From positions 1 to 64,000 of the forward strand of contig CAMCUY010000005.1 of the NCBI GenBank assembly GCA_945879075.1: a stretch of 64,000 nt of DNA. The letters run 5' to 3'. The notes beneath the pieces were generated by a model, which saw nothing but the letters and a program-made list of their open reading frames with translations, was not told where the DNA came from and ran no database searches. Positions 10,806 to 21,100 of this stretch are shown piece by piece. Origin of the DNA: Akkermansia muciniphila (lineage in GTDB: Bacteria > Verrucomicrobiota > Verrucomicrobiia > Verrucomicrobiales > Akkermansiaceae). Positions within the stretch are counted from its first letter, which is position 1; every line of letters starts with the position of its first letter. Position numbers and translations under genes: made by a program.

Positions 10806-11040
10806 GGATTATTGAATATCAATTCGCGTTCGCTTTGGCGAACACTGAAATCGCGCGTCATCGCGTAGTGTTCGGATGAGTCATGGCAACGGTCATCCAA
10901 GGCGCTTCGCCCGTGGCGCGGAGATCCGCCATTTTCCCTTGTTGTGGCTTGACCCGGACTTTTCATCCCGCCAGTGTGCCGCCCCGCCGCAGCCCCGATG
11001 GCCGCGGCGCGCTCTAATAGAACCAACCTAACGATCAGCC

Positions 11041-12087
11041 ATGGCCGCGAAGATCTACACCACCAAGGACGCCCCGATTGCTCCTCTCAAGAAGAAAACA
11101 CTCGCCGTGATCGGCTTCGGCTCGCAAGGCCACGCCCACGCGCTCAACCTCAAGGACAGCGGCCTCAAGGTCATCATCGGCCTCTATCCGAAGTCGAAGT
11201 CCCGCGAAGTCGCCAAGAAGCTTGGCTTCGAGGTCATGGACACCGCCGAGGCCGTCAAGGCTGCCGACGTGATCTTCGTCGCCACCCCGGACACCGTGAT
11301 TCCTTCCGTCTATAGCAAGGACATCGCGCCGCACCTCAAGAAGGGCAAGACCCTGCTTTTCTCGCACGGTTTCGCCGTTCACTTCAAGACCATCACCTGC
11401 CCCAAGGACGTTGACGTGATCCTCGTCGCGCCGAAAGGCCCGGGCCACACCGTCCGCTCGCAGTTCGTCGCCGGCAAAGGCGTTCCCGGCCTCATCGCCA
11501 TCCATCAGGACGTGTCCGGCAAGGCCAAGCAAACCGCGCTCGCTTGGGCCGGTGGTGTCGGCTGCGCCCGTGCCGGCGTGTTCGAAACCAACTTCCGCGA
11601 GGAAACCGTCACCGACCTCTTCGGCGAACAAGTCGTCCTTTGCGGCGGCACCACGGCACTGGTGAAAGCCGGTTTCGAAGTGCTCGTCGAGGCTGGCTAT
11701 CAGCCCGAGATGGCCTACTTCGAGTGCCTCCACGAACTCAAGCTCATCGTCGACCTCATGAACGAGCAAGGCATCGCCGGCATGCGTTTCTCGATCTCCG
11801 AGACCGCGGAATACGGCGACGTCACCGTCGGTCCGAAGATCATCGACGGCTCCGTCAAGAAGCGGATGGTCGCCCAGCTCAAGAACATCGAGAACGGCAA
11901 GTTCGCCAAGGAGTGGACCGCCGAATACGCGGCCGGCAATAAGAACTTCAACGCGATCCGCAAGTCCGAGGCGCAGCACCCGATCGAGAAAGTCGGCGAA
12001 AAGCTCCGCTCCACGATGAGCTGGATCAAGTCTTCCAAGATCAAGAAGGGCGCCAGCCAGGCGAGCTTCACTTCGTCCTCGAAGTAA
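11041..12087 (+). CDS. ilvC: Ketol-acid reductoisomerase
   Basis: [45 protein letters not shown]. Confidence 0.96.
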   Translation: MAAKIYTTKDAPIAPLKKKTLAVIGFGSQGHAHALNLKDSGLKVIIGLYPKSKSREVAKKLGFEVMDTAEAVKAADVIFVATPDTVIPSVYSKDIAPHLKKGKTLLFSHGFAVHFKTITCPKDVDVILVAPKGPGHTVRSQFVAGKGVPGLIAIHQDVSGKAKQTALAWAGGVGCARAGVFETNFREETVTDLFGEQVVLCGGTTALVKAGFEVLVEAGYQPEMAYFECLHELKLIVDLMNEQGIAGMRFSISETAEYGDVTVGPKIIDGSVKKRMVAQLKNIENGKFAKEWTAEYAAGNKNFNAIRKSEAQHPIEKVGEKLRSTMSWIKSSKIKKGASQASFTSSSK

Positions 12088-12104
12088 TCCGCGACCCCGA
12101 TTTG

Positions 12105-12142
12105 AAAACGCCCGTCGCCCGCAAGGGAGGCGGGCGTTTTTT
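12105..12142 (+). terminator. Rho-independent terminator after ilvC
   Basis: AAACGCCCG...CGGGCGTTTTTT. Confidence 0.8.
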
Positions 12143-12286
12143 ATGTCGCTTGAATCACGGCAACTCCGCGAGTGCGGCTTGCGCGCTGATGGCGGAGTTC
12201 CAGCCCGCGTCCCCACCCCGCGCAGGTATGGGGTTGCAATCGCGGGAAATCTGTCCTAACTCCACCTCTTCAACGCCTCCATTCTC

Positions 12287-12928
12287 ATGATCCCGCTCCG
12301 AATCATCGCCCGGTTTGTCACTGTCGCCGCCACGCTTTGGCTGGCGAGTTGCGCCAACCAGAAGCCGGCCATCACTTACGCCAAAGACGGCAAGCCGGTG
12401 AATCCCTATCCGGCCGGCACCTATGATCATTTCAAGGCCGAGCCCACCTATCCGAAAACCTACTCGGTCTGGAAAAACGAGGAACTGCTCTCGCGCACGG
12501 ATGCCGAGAACTCGTCGATCGTCATCAGCCTCGCCAAGCAGCGCGGCTTCCTCATGAACGGCGAGGAGGTGGTCTTGGACTACCCGATTTGCTCCGGCAT
12601 CCCGAGTCGGCCGACTCCTCCAGGGACTTTCTACATCCTCGAAAAAGTCGTGGATAAAAGATCCAACAAGTATGGCAAAATCTACGACGTCGCCGGCGAA
12701 ATCGTGAACGGCGACGCCGATTCCACGCTCGACGCGATTCCCGAAGGCGGGAAATTCGAAGGCGCCTCGATGCGTTACTGGATGCGGCTGACCAATGACG
12801 GCGTCGGCCACCACATCGGGCCGGTCAAGCGCCGCCCTGCCTCCCACGCCTGCATCCGCGGGCCGAGCGCCACGATGCCGGTCGTCTATTCGAAGGTCAA
12901 ACCGGGCACCCGCGTCATCGTCGAGTGA
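12287..12928 (+). CDS. L,D-transpeptidase (YkuD-type) lipoprotein
   Basis: Lipobox LWLASC; C-terminal RPASHACIRGPSATMPVVYSKVKPGTRV. Confidence 0.85.
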   Translation: MIPLRIIARFVTVAATLWLASCANQKPAITYAKDGKPVNPYPAGTYDHFKAEPTYPKTYSVWKNEELLSRTDAENSSIVISLAKQRGFLMNGEEVVLDYPICSGIPSRPTPPGTFYILEKVVDKRSNKYGKIYDVAGEIVNGDADSTLDAIPEGGKFEGASMRYWMRLTNDGVGHHIGPVKRRPASHACIRGPSATMPVVYSKVKPGTRVIVE

Positions 12929-12955
12929 CCGCGGATCGATCGCGTTTCCTCTCAC

Positions 12956-12992
12956 CAAAAAGGCCCGGACGCTTTCGCATCCGGGCCTTTTG
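12956..12992. terminator. Bidirectional terminator between convergent genes
   Basis: AAAAAGGCCCGGA-cgctttcgca-TCCGGGCCTTTT. Confidence 0.8.
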
Positions 12993-13004
12993 CTAGAAAA
13001 CTCA

Positions 13005-13424
13005 TTACTCCTCTTCTTCCATGAACTTGTCGTGGCCCGCCTTTTTCATCTCCTTGATCGCGGCGACGATCTTCTCGACCTCGTCCATTTTCCCGTTCAG
13101 GAAGGCTTCCTCCACCTCGCAAAAAGTCACGAACAGCTTGCCAAGCATCTTTCGGTATTCGAGCAGCGCCTTCACTTTCGCCGGGCCCTCCGGCATCGCC
13201 TTGAGCATTTCCGGGGTTTCCAACGCGCTCTTCAGCGCCGCCTGCTGGGCCTCGCGGGCTTGAGCGGCGCCCTTCACCGGATCGGTCTCGCGACGGAAGC
13301 CTTTGTAGGCGTCGTTCATGGATTCCATTTGCTTGGCTAGCGGCGACTCTTCTTTCTCCGCGGCACCCGCAGGCATCAGCATCAGACCCGCCGCGCAGCT
13401 CCATAGAAACAGTTGTTTTTTCAT
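13005..13424 (-). CDS. Exported small helical protein, cytochrome b562-like
   Basis: Signal peptide MKKQLFLWSCAAGLMLMPAGA; LAKQMESMNDAYK near N-terminus and AGHDKF near C-terminus match the Met/His spacing of the b562 fold. Confidence 0.5.
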   Translation of the reverse strand: MKKQLFLWSCAAGLMLMPAGAAEKEESPLAKQMESMNDAYKGFRRETDPVKGAAQAREAQQAALKSALETPEMLKAMPEGPAKVKALLEYRKMLGKLFVTFCEVEEAFLNGKMDEVEKIVAAIKEMKKAGHDKFMEEEE

Positions 13425-13499
13425 GTGCTGCGGATACGAGCGAAATTCAGCCGCCTTTCCAACCGTAAATTTTTCGTTTATTTTCCCCGCTTCTCCGGC

Positions 13500-15767
13500 A
13501 TGGTGGCGCGCTTGAAATCGAAATCCAAATGGCAGCGGCGGATCATCCGCACTGCTGGTGCGGCCGTGCCGGTCCTGCTCGGCTGGTTCGCGCTGCCATT
13601 CGCCGTTCCGCTGCCCGAAGGCCTGCTCGAAAATCCCGCCGCCTCGCCGCAGCTGCTCGACCGCCATGGCGCGCCGATCTTGCACCTCACGCTGTCGGAT
13701 TCATCGCGCGCCACGCCGGTCGCGCTGGAGGAAATTCCCGCCGATCTCGTCGCCTGCACGATCGCCGCGGAGGACAAGCGGTTTTACCGGCACGGCGGGA
13801 TCGACGCGCTCGCCACGCTGCGGGCGGGCCGTGATTTCCTCGCCCAGCGGCGGGTGGTTTCCGGCGCGTCCACCATCACCCAGCAGCTGGTGAAAATCTC
13901 TGCGCCGCCCACGAAACGCAGTCCGTTCACTAAACTCTACGAAGCTCTCGCCGCCCGCCGTCTGGAAATGACTTGGTCGAAAGACCAGATTCTCAGCGCC
14001 TACCTGAACCGCCTCGACTACGGAAATCTCCGCACCGGCGCCGCCGTAGCCGCGCGGTTTTATTTCCAAAAACCCCTCGCCGACCTCTCGCTCGCCGAGT
14101 GCGCCCTGCTTGCAGGGCTCCCGCAAGCCCCGTCGCGGCTCAATCCCGTCCGCCATCCGCAGCGCGCGCTGGTCCGGCGCAACACCGTCCTCTCGCGCCT
14201 TGCCGCCGCGGGAAATCAAGGCGCTAGCCGCATCGCCGCCGCCCTCGCCGAGCCGCTCACCCTCCGCCCGCTCGCCGAATCCCAGCCCGCCCCGTGGCTC
14301 GCCGCCCAATCCAAAATTTCAAATCCTAAATCTCCAATCCGCACCACCCTCGACCTTCCGCTCCAGCGCGACCTCGAAGCCATCGTCCGCGAGGAAACCG
14401 CCAAACTCCGCGAGGCGAACCTCCGCCACGCCGCCGTCGTCGTCATCCACAACCCGACCGGGGAAATCCTCGCCCTCGTTTCCTCCGCCGACTGGACCGA
14501 CCCGCGCGGCGGCCAGCTCAACGGCGCGCTCGCCCCGCGTTCGCCCGGGTCCACGCTCAAGCCCTTCACCTACCTGCTCGCCATCGAGCGCGATCACCGC
14601 ATTCCCGCCTCGATCCTCGCCGACATTCCCAGCCCGTTCCGCACCCCGCATGGCCTCGACCTGCCGGAAAACTACGACCGCAACTACCGCGGCCCGGTCA
14701 CCCTCCGCACCGCGCTCGCCTGCTCGCTCAACGTCCCCGCCCTCCGCGAGCTCAATTCCATTGGCGGCCCGCAGCCGCTCCAGCAGCTTCTCGAAAACCT
14801 CGGAATCGCCACCCTCGGCGGCGATTCCTCCATCCACGGCCTCGGCCTCACGCTCGGCAACGCCCCCGTCCGCCTGCTCGAACTCACCAACGCCTACGCC
14901 ACCCTCGCCCGCCAAGGCCGCCACTTCCCGCCCGTCCTCTTCGCTTCAACGTCCAATGTTGGAAGTTCGATGTTCGACGTTCGCAGCGCCTATCTCATCA
15001 CCGACATCCTCGCCGACACCGCCGCCCGCGCCCCGTCGTTTCCGCCCGGCGGCCCGCTGGATCTTCCCTTCCAGTGCGCCGTGAAAACCGGCACATCTTC
15101 CGATTTCCACGACAACTGGTGCATCGGCTTCACCCCCGAATTCACCGTCGGCGTGTGGGCGGGAAATTTCGAGCAGCAGCCGATGAAGGGTCTTTCCGGG
15201 ATCGCCGGAGCCGGCCCTATTTTCAACCGCGCCATGCTCCGCCTCCACCGCGATGTCCAGCCCACTTGGTTTACCCGCCCCGTCGGATTGGTGGAAATCA
15301 CCATCGACCCGCGAACCGGCAAACGCGTCCCCGCCGATGCTGAGAACGCCCGCCGCGATCTTGTCCCGGCCGACCAGGTTCCACCCGCCGCCACTCCCGC
15401 CGACTACGACGCCAACGGCCGCGCCCTGCTCGATTCCAGCTACGCCGAGTGGTTCGCCAGCCACCATAATTTCCGCCGCAACGAGCTCGTGTTAGGCGCC
15501 GCCCTAACCCAGGAAAAACTCCGCATCATCAGTCCGGCCGACAACGCCACCTTCCTCCTCGACCCGGAAATCCCCTCCGGCTCCGCCAAGCTCCGCCCCG
15601 TCACCAACCTCCCCGGCACCGCCCGCTGGGAATCCGCCACCCTCCGCATCGAGCCCGCCAGACCCGAGCCGATCATCCATCTCACCCCCGGCACCCACAC
15701 ACTCACCGCGACCGATCCCGCCACCGGCGTCGTCCACAACCTCACGCTGCGGGTGAAGTCGCTTTGA
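13500..15767 (+). CDS. pbpC: Penicillin-binding protein 1C
   Basis: GT51 motifs (AAEDKRFYRHGGID, GASTITQQLVK), transpeptidase SPGSTLKPF, VKTGTSSDFHDNW, C-terminal BiPBP_C-like domain. Confidence 0.92.
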   Translation: MVARLKSKSKWQRRIIRTAGAAVPVLLGWFALPFAVPLPEGLLENPAASPQLLDRHGAPILHLTLSDSSRATPVALEEIPADLVACTIAAEDKRFYRHGGIDALATLRAGRDFLAQRRVVSGASTITQQLVKISAPPTKRSPFTKLYEALAARRLEMTWSKDQILSAYLNRLDYGNLRTGAAVAARFYFQKPLADLSLAECALLAGLPQAPSRLNPVRHPQRALVRRNTVLSRLAAAGNQGASRIAAALAEPLTLRPLAESQPAPWLAAQSKISNPKSPIRTTLDLPLQRDLEAIVREETAKLREANLRHAAVVVIHNPTGEILALVSSADWTDPRGGQLNGALAPRSPGSTLKPFTYLLAIERDHRIPASILADIPSPFRTPHGLDLPENYDRNYRGPVTLRTALACSLNVPALRELNSIGGPQPLQQLLENLGIATLGGDSSIHGLGLTLGNAPVRLLELTNAYATLARQGRHFPPVLFASTSNVGSSMFDVRSAYLITDILADTAARAPSFPPGGPLDLPFQCAVKTGTSSDFHDNWCIGFTPEFTVGVWAGNFEQQPMKGLSGIAGAGPIFNRAMLRLHRDVQPTWFTRPVGLVEITIDPRTGKRVPADAENARRDLVPADQVPPAATPADYDANGRALLDSSYAEWFASHHNFRRNELVLGAALTQEKLRIISPADNATFLLDPEIPSGSAKLRPVTNLPGTARWESATLRIEPARPEPIIHLTPGTHTLTATDPATGVVHNLTLRVKSL
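14309..14341. repeat. AT-rich tandem-like repeat CCAAAATTTCAAATCCTAAATCTCCAATCC inside pbpC, in frame
   Basis: Abrupt AT-rich block coding SKISNPKSPI between the transglycosylase and transpeptidase domains. Confidence 0.65.
14945..14983. repeat. Repeat TTCAACGTCCAATGTTGGAAGTTCGATGTTCGACGTTCG inside pbpC, in frame
   Basis: Internally repetitive GTTCGA/ATGTT words coding STSNVGSSMFDVR within a GC-rich gene. Confidence 0.65.
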
Positions 15768-15987
15768 TAAAAAGGCCTTATCCGCCAAATGTGTGGGTGG
15801 TGACATCCAACGCGGAAAACTGTTGTTGTACGATCAGTCGCCTCTGGCAGGCTCCAGTTGCAAAGACAAAAATCTTACCCCCAACTTGCGCGCGTTTCCG
15901 GCGGGAAATGGTTCTTGACGCATGGCCCGTGGGTTTCTGTTCTCTTGCCTTTCGTTTGCCGATCCAATCCTGCCGCCATTTTACCCG

Positions 15988-16308
15988 ATGTCTCAAACCC
16001 CGCCCGAAGAAACCGATTTCATCCACAGTGAGGAATTTCTCCACGGTTTGATGAAGCACCAGCTCAAACTCTCCATCTCGTGTGCCGCGGCGTTTCTGCT
16101 GCTGTTGTTCGGAATGCCGCTGCTCAACTACTTCGCGCCGGAACTCATGGCGCGCCGTGTCGGCGGCTTCACCGTGAGCTGGCTGGTGCTGGGCGTGCTG
16201 TTCTTTCCCTACGTCTGGATCATCGCCCGCATCTTCATCACCCGCTCGATGGCCTTGGAAGACGCCGAGGTCCGCAACGCGGCCGAAGGCAACAAGCGTA
16301 AATCCTAA
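15988..16308 (+). CDS. DUF485 family membrane protein
   Basis: Two TMs; immediately upstream of an ActP-like symporter, the usual DUF485-actP arrangement. Confidence 0.8.
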   Translation: MSQTPPEETDFIHSEEFLHGLMKHQLKLSISCAAAFLLLLFGMPLLNYFAPELMARRVGGFTVSWLVLGVLFFPYVWIIARIFITRSMALEDAEVRNAAEGNKRKS

Positions 16309-16321
16309 CATTTTTTGACCC

Positions 16322-18133
16322 ATGAATTTCTCACAAATTGATCCCTGGATTCTCGCCTTCGCCGGCATCACCGTCGTCGTCACGCTGTGGATGGGCTTCC
16401 GTTCCTCGAAGGGTTCCAAGTCCGCCTCGGACTTTTTCGTCGCTGGCCGCTCGGTGTCCGTCGGCTGGAACGCGTCCGCCATCTCGGGCGAGTATCTCAG
16501 CGCCGCGAGTTTCATGGGCATCGCCGGGATGGTGATGTCCTCGGGCTATGATGCGCTGTGGTATCCGGTCTGTTATGCTTGCGGCTATTTATTCCTGCTA
16601 TTGTTCATCGCCGGGCCGCTGCGGAGATTCGGCGCTTATACGATTCCGGACTTCGCCGAAGGCCGCTTTGATTCGCCGTTGTTCCGCCGCATCGCCGTGT
16701 GCTTCGTGCTCTTCATCGGTTTCTTCTACACCATGCCGCAGATGAAAGGCGCTGGCACCGCGCTTTCCTACATCCTGCCGGGGCTGCCGTATTGGGTCGG
16801 CGTTGTCGTCGTCGGTGCGGTCATCACGCTGAATGTCGCGCTCGGCGGGATGAAGGGCATCACCCTGATCCAGGCGGTCCAGTATTGGATCAAAATGTTC
16901 GCCATTTCCACGCCCGTGTTCGTTCTTCTATCCGTCTATGGCGGCTACGGGAAAAATCTCTCGCTGAACCAATCCGCTGCCGAAGCCGCTTCGAAGCCCG
17001 CCATTGTCCAGCCGGCCGATCCTGCGGAAATGCAACGCAAGGCGCTGCCGGAAAAAGCTCCCAAGGACGACGCCTGGCTCGCGCCCTTCGGCCCGCTCAC
17101 CACCAAGGCCGTGAAGTCCGCCGCCGCCGCGCTGCCGGTCGAGGAACGCGCGCCGTTCCTGGCGAAAAACGAGAAGCCCTTCTCGCTCATCTACACCTTC
17201 TCGCTCATCGTCGCGCTCGTCTGCGGCACCGCCGGCCTGCCGCACATCCTCGTCCGCTTCTATACCAATCCGGACGGTGTGGCCGCCAAGAAGACGACCA
17301 TGTGGGTGATGATCCTCATCGGCGTGTTCTATGTTTTCCCGCCGGTCTTCGGCGTGCTGGGTAGAAACCTGATGCCTGAGCTCTACACCGGACTCGCCGG
17401 CGTCAAGGGCACCGACGCGGTGGTGCTCCGTCTTCCCACCTTGATCTCACAGAAATACGGCGTCGTCGGCTCGATCCTCAGCGGCATCACCTGCGCGGGC
17501 GCCTTCGCGGCCTTCATGAGCACCTTCTCCGGCCTGCTGGTTTCCATGACCGGCGCCCTTGCCCACGACGTTTACGGCCGGATGCTCCGACCTAACTCCA
17601 CGCCCGGCCAGCGCATGCGGATGTTCAAATGGTGCGCCGTTCTCATCGGCAGCATTTCCGTGGTCCTCGGCTGCTTCGTCGAACCGTTGGAAATCAACTT
17701 CATGGTCGGCCAGGCATTCGCCATCGCCGCCGCCAGCTATTTCCCGCTGTTGTTCATGAGCGTCTGGTGGCGCGGCATGACCATGAAGGGCGCCGCCGCC
17801 GGGATGCTGACCGGCGGGCTTTGCGCACTCTTCGCGGCCACCGCGACGAACGTCAGCAACCTCTCGCTCGACAAGGGCGCGATGGGCAAGATTTTCTCCG
17901 GCTTCGCTCCGCTCAATGATTTCTGGGCCGCCCATCCGTTGCTCCGCATCCTCTGCGAGCAACCCGCGATCTGGACGGTGCCGCTGGCGATCTTCCTCAT
18001 GGTCGTCGTCTCCAAGGCCACCCGCTCCAGCGTGCCCAAGGACGTGCGGATGAAAATGCTCGTGCTCCACGCCCCCGAGGCGCTCGGACTCAAGCAGGAA
18101 TACATCCAGGAGCAGCAAGGCCCGGCGCATTGA
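16322..18133 (+). CDS. actP: Sodium:solute symporter, cation/acetate symporter ActP-like
   Basis: SSS-family motifs FFVAGRSVSVGWNASAISGEYLSAASFMGIAGMV and multiple TMs. Confidence 0.88.
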   Translation: MNFSQIDPWILAFAGITVVVTLWMGFRSSKGSKSASDFFVAGRSVSVGWNASAISGEYLSAASFMGIAGMVMSSGYDALWYPVCYACGYLFLLLFIAGPLRRFGAYTIPDFAEGRFDSPLFRRIAVCFVLFIGFFYTMPQMKGAGTALSYILPGLPYWVGVVVVGAVITLNVALGGMKGITLIQAVQYWIKMFAISTPVFVLLSVYGGYGKNLSLNQSAAEAASKPAIVQPADPAEMQRKALPEKAPKDDAWLAPFGPLTTKAVKSAAAALPVEERAPFLAKNEKPFSLIYTFSLIVALVCGTAGLPHILVRFYTNPDGVAAKKTTMWVMILIGVFYVFPPVFGVLGRNLMPELYTGLAGVKGTDAVVLRLPTLISQKYGVVGSILSGITCAGAFAAFMSTFSGLLVSMTGALAHDVYGRMLRPNSTPGQRMRMFKWCAVLIGSISVVLGCFVEPLEINFMVGQAFAIAAASYFPLLFMSVWWRGMTMKGAAAGMLTGGLCALFAATATNVSNLSLDKGAMGKIFSGFAPLNDFWAAHPLLRILCEQPAIWTVPLAIFLMVVVSKATRSSVPKDVRMKMLVLHAPEALGLKQEYIQEQQGPAH

Positions 18134-18263
18134 AAATCCAGTTCATCAGAAACACCGCCGCAGGCCGGACTTCCGGGTCCAGCCGTCGTAATCGGCACCG
18201 GTCCTGCATGTCGGCGCGCCGTGCCGGTTGACACGGGCGGAACGGCGGCGTTTGCTTGCGCCG

Positions 18264-19217
18264 ATGTCGCCCGATTCCCAGCAGGACTTTGCGCTCGCCT
18301 TCCTGAGCATCCTTTTTGAAGGCGCGCCGTTCATTTTGCTCGGCACACTGATCAGCGGATTCATCGACATCTACCTCCCGGCGGGGATCATGGACCGCTT
18401 CCTGCCGAGAAATAAATTTTTCGCGGTACTGACCGCCGGGCTGCTAGGCGCGGTGTTTCCCGTTTGCGAATGCGCGGTCGTGCCGGTGATCCGGCGGCTG
18501 GTGAAAAAAGGCCTGCCCGTCTCCTGTGCGCTCACCTACATGCTGGCCGCGCCCATCGTGAATCCCATCACCGCCCTGAGCACCTGGAAAGCCTTCCAAG
18601 GCCAGGGGGCGGCGATGATGACCAGCTCGCGGCTGCTGCTGGGTTTCCTGATCGCTGCGGCCGTGGGAATCATCGTTTCCAAGCTATCGCTCGCCTCGGT
18701 GTTGAAGCCCTCGCTGGTAGAGAGCTTGGAAAAAGACCAGGCAAAGGCCGACCACGACCACTCCTGCTGCGGCCACGATCACGGCGAACCGGCCGAAGAC
18801 AACCGCTTGGTCGCCGCTTTCCGCTCGGCGATGAAGGACTTCGTGGACGTCGCCGTCTATTTCGCCATCGGCGTGTCGATCACCGCGCTGTTCAACACCG
18901 GCATCGCCCCCGGTGCGCAATGGCTCGACGGCCTCGCACAAAACCCGACCGCCGCGCCGGCCGCGCTGATGGCCCTCGCGTTCATCCTCAGCCTGTGCAG
19001 CACCTCCGACGCGTTCATCGCTGCGACTCTGGATAAATTCTCGTGGGGCGCGAAACTCGCCTTCCTCACCTTCGGGCCGATGATGGACGTGAAACTTCTC
19101 TTCCTCTATCAAACGGTGCTGCGCAAGCGCTTCATCGTCCTTCTCGCGATCGGCCTCTTTCTCGCCATCGGCGGGATCTCGATCTACTGGCAACAACTCG
19201 TTTTCACGGCGAAATGA
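18264..19217 (+). CDS. Permease (DUF318/UPF0718 family) with His/Cys-rich loop
   Basis: FPVCECAVVPVIRRLVKKGLPVSCALTYMLAAPIVNPI motif; loop DHDHSCCGHDHGE. Confidence 0.85.
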   Translation: MSPDSQQDFALAFLSILFEGAPFILLGTLISGFIDIYLPAGIMDRFLPRNKFFAVLTAGLLGAVFPVCECAVVPVIRRLVKKGLPVSCALTYMLAAPIVNPITALSTWKAFQGQGAAMMTSSRLLLGFLIAAAVGIIVSKLSLASVLKPSLVESLEKDQAKADHDHSCCGHDHGEPAEDNRLVAAFRSAMKDFVDVAVYFAIGVSITALFNTGIAPGAQWLDGLAQNPTAAPAALMALAFILSLCSTSDAFIAATLDKFSWGAKLAFLTFGPMMDVKLLFLYQTVLRKRFIVLLAIGLFLAIGGISIYWQQLVFTAK

Positions 19218-20035
19218 ATCCCCGGAACCGGCGCATCCTGTTTTCCCTCGCGGTGCTCGTCTGGAGCGCGGTGCTGTTATATTTCTACGCCAGCGGGCGG
19301 ATCACCAAATACCTCGCGCCGGACTTCCGGATCATCTCTTTCGCGGGCGGACTGGGGCTTGCGGTGCTCGGGCTTTTCAACCTGCTCACCGCGGGGCAAA
19401 ACGCCGGCGGCTGTTGCGACCACGGCGGCGAGGAACACACGCACGACCACGAAAGCGGCGACATGCACCCGCTCACCGCGGTGCTGCTGATGATCGTGCC
19501 GGTTGTTCTATCAGTCGCGTGGACCAAGGACGAGTACTCCGTGGCGGCGCTCTCGCGCAAGGGACTCTACGACGCGCCCTCGGCGGTTTCCTCGCCGTTT
19601 CTCGCCTCGTCGCTGCCCGCGCTGACCCGTGAGGAAATCGAAAGAAGCCACCGCAAGACGCCGGACGGATTTCTCGAGTTCAACCTGATGGAGTTGTTTT
19701 TCTCCAGCGGCGACCGCGAAATGCAAGGCCTGCTTGACGGCCTCAAGGTGGAAACCGAAGGCCGCTGGATGGACGAGAAGGTCCGCAATCCGCACGGCTC
19801 GCGCAAGCGCCTCTATCGGCTCTTCATCACCTGTTGCGCCGCCGACAGCCGGGCAATCCCGATCATCCTCGAGTTCGGCAAGACGCCGCCCGAGTTCCCG
19901 GAAAACGGCTGGGTGAAAGTCGCGGGCACCATGCGCTTTCCGTTGGAAGAAGGCGTCATCCAGCCGGTGCTGACCGTGGATCGCGTGCTCGCCGCGGAGC
20001 CTCCCTACGAGGAGAGTTTCATGCGGAAAAAGTGA
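19214..20035 (+). CDS. TIGR03943/DUF1980 family permease-associated protein
   Basis: ATGA overlap with permease; His-rich GGCCDHGGEEHTHDHESGDMH; FITCCAADSRAIPIILE. Confidence 0.8.
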   Translation: MNPRNRRILFSLAVLVWSAVLLYFYASGRITKYLAPDFRIISFAGGLGLAVLGLFNLLTAGQNAGGCCDHGGEEHTHDHESGDMHPLTAVLLMIVPVVLSVAWTKDEYSVAALSRKGLYDAPSAVSSPFLASSLPALTREEIERSHRKTPDGFLEFNLMELFFSSGDREMQGLLDGLKVETEGRWMDEKVRNPHGSRKRLYRLFITCCAADSRAIPIILEFGKTPPEFPENGWVKVAGTMRFPLEEGVIQPVLTVDRVLAAEPPYEESFMRKK

Positions 20036-20037
20036 CC

Positions 20038-20505
20038 ATGGGAAAATCCTCACATCCTCGACCGGAAGGTCACGTGTTAGTTCCGGCCGCCGTCATCGGT
20101 TCGCTCTCGATCCTGCTCGCCGTCGGACTGAGCGTTCTCCGCATTCTGGACCGCGTGGACCTGGCGATCGGGAAGTGGATGTCGCAGGGGAAACCGGCAG
20201 GTTTCCCCAAGGCCCTGCCCGAGTGGGCGGTGTGGCTGGCGGTGGTTTTGTTAACCTTCGGGCTGGCCTCCGCGATCCTCAGCGTGGCCGCCAGCTGGCG
20301 ACGTGTCGTGTTGTGGATCACCACGGCGGCTCTGGTCGCGGCGTGGGCTCCGGTGCTGGCGCTGGCAGCGCACGCGCCTGACATCGCCGCGCCCTTCATC
20401 GCCGTGATCTGGTCCGGAGTCTGCGCCTTGGTTTACGCGGGAAACCACCAGATGGCCTGTGACGAACCAGTAGATTTATCTAAAGCAACTGATGAAGCGC
20501 GTTGA
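20038..20505 (+). CDS. Hypothetical multi-TM membrane protein
   Basis: 155 aa, hydrophobic, 2 nt after the previous stop, overlaps recR start. Confidence 0.55.
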   Translation: MGKSSHPRPEGHVLVPAAVIGSLSILLAVGLSVLRILDRVDLAIGKWMSQGKPAGFPKALPEWAVWLAVVLLTFGLASAILSVAASWRRVVLWITTAALVAAWAPVLALAAHAPDIAAPFIAVIWSGVCALVYAGNHQMACDEPVDLSKATDEAR

Positions 20506-21100
20506 TTTCCCGGAACCCGTCAAAGCACTCGTCGGCGAGCTCAAGCGGTTGCCGGGGATCGGCCCGCGCAGCGCCGAGCGCATCGCGGTGTGGCTTTTGC
20601 AAAGTCCGAAGGCCGATCCCGCGACGCTCGCCGGGGCTTTGTTAGCTGCGAAGGAGGCGGTCCGGCCCTGCCCGGTTTGCGGGTTCTTCGCGACCGAAGC
20701 CGGCTGCGATGTCTGCGACGACCCGGCGCGCGACGACAAGATTCTCTGCGTCGTCGAGCAGGCGACCGACGTCCTTCCGCTCGAGCGCTCCGGCGCGTTC
20801 CGCGGCCGCTACCACTGCCTCGGCGGCAAGCTCTCGCCGCTCGACCGCGTTTCGCCCGAGGACTTGCGCATTCCGCCGCTGGTCCGGCGGATCGAGGCCG
20901 CGCCCGAGGAAATCGAGGTCATCCTCGCGCTCGGCTCCGATGTGGAAGGCGAGGCGACTGCGAACTATCTGGCAGAGCTGCTGCGCGGCCGGAACTGCAG
21001 ACTCACCCGCATCGCCCAAGGCCTGCCCGCGGGCGGCGGTCTCGAGCACGCGGACGAGCTCACCCTCATGCGCGCGCTGCAAGGCCGGCGCAGCGTTTAG
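20492..21100 (+). CDS. recR: Recombination protein RecR
   Basis: LPGIGPRSAERIAVWLL, zinc finger CPVCGFFATEAGCDVC, C-terminal EHADELTLMRALQGRRSV. Confidence 0.95.
   Translation: MKRVDFPEPVKALVGELKRLPGIGPRSAERIAVWLLQSPKADPATLAGALLAAKEAVRPCPVCGFFATEAGCDVCDDPARDDKILCVVEQATDVLPLERSGAFRGRYHCLGGKLSPLDRVSPEDLRIPPLVRRIEAAPEEIEVILALGSDVEGEATANYLAELLRGRNCRLTRIAQGLPAGGGLEHADELTLMRALQGRRSV

Noticed and set aside
15778-16521. 247-aa minus-strand ORF over DUF485/actP start
   Set aside because: Overlaps two convincing genes and has no domain features.
16322-18133. Insert loop in the ActP-like symporter as a novel domain
   Set aside because: Variable loops of this length are common in this family; no distinct motif visible.
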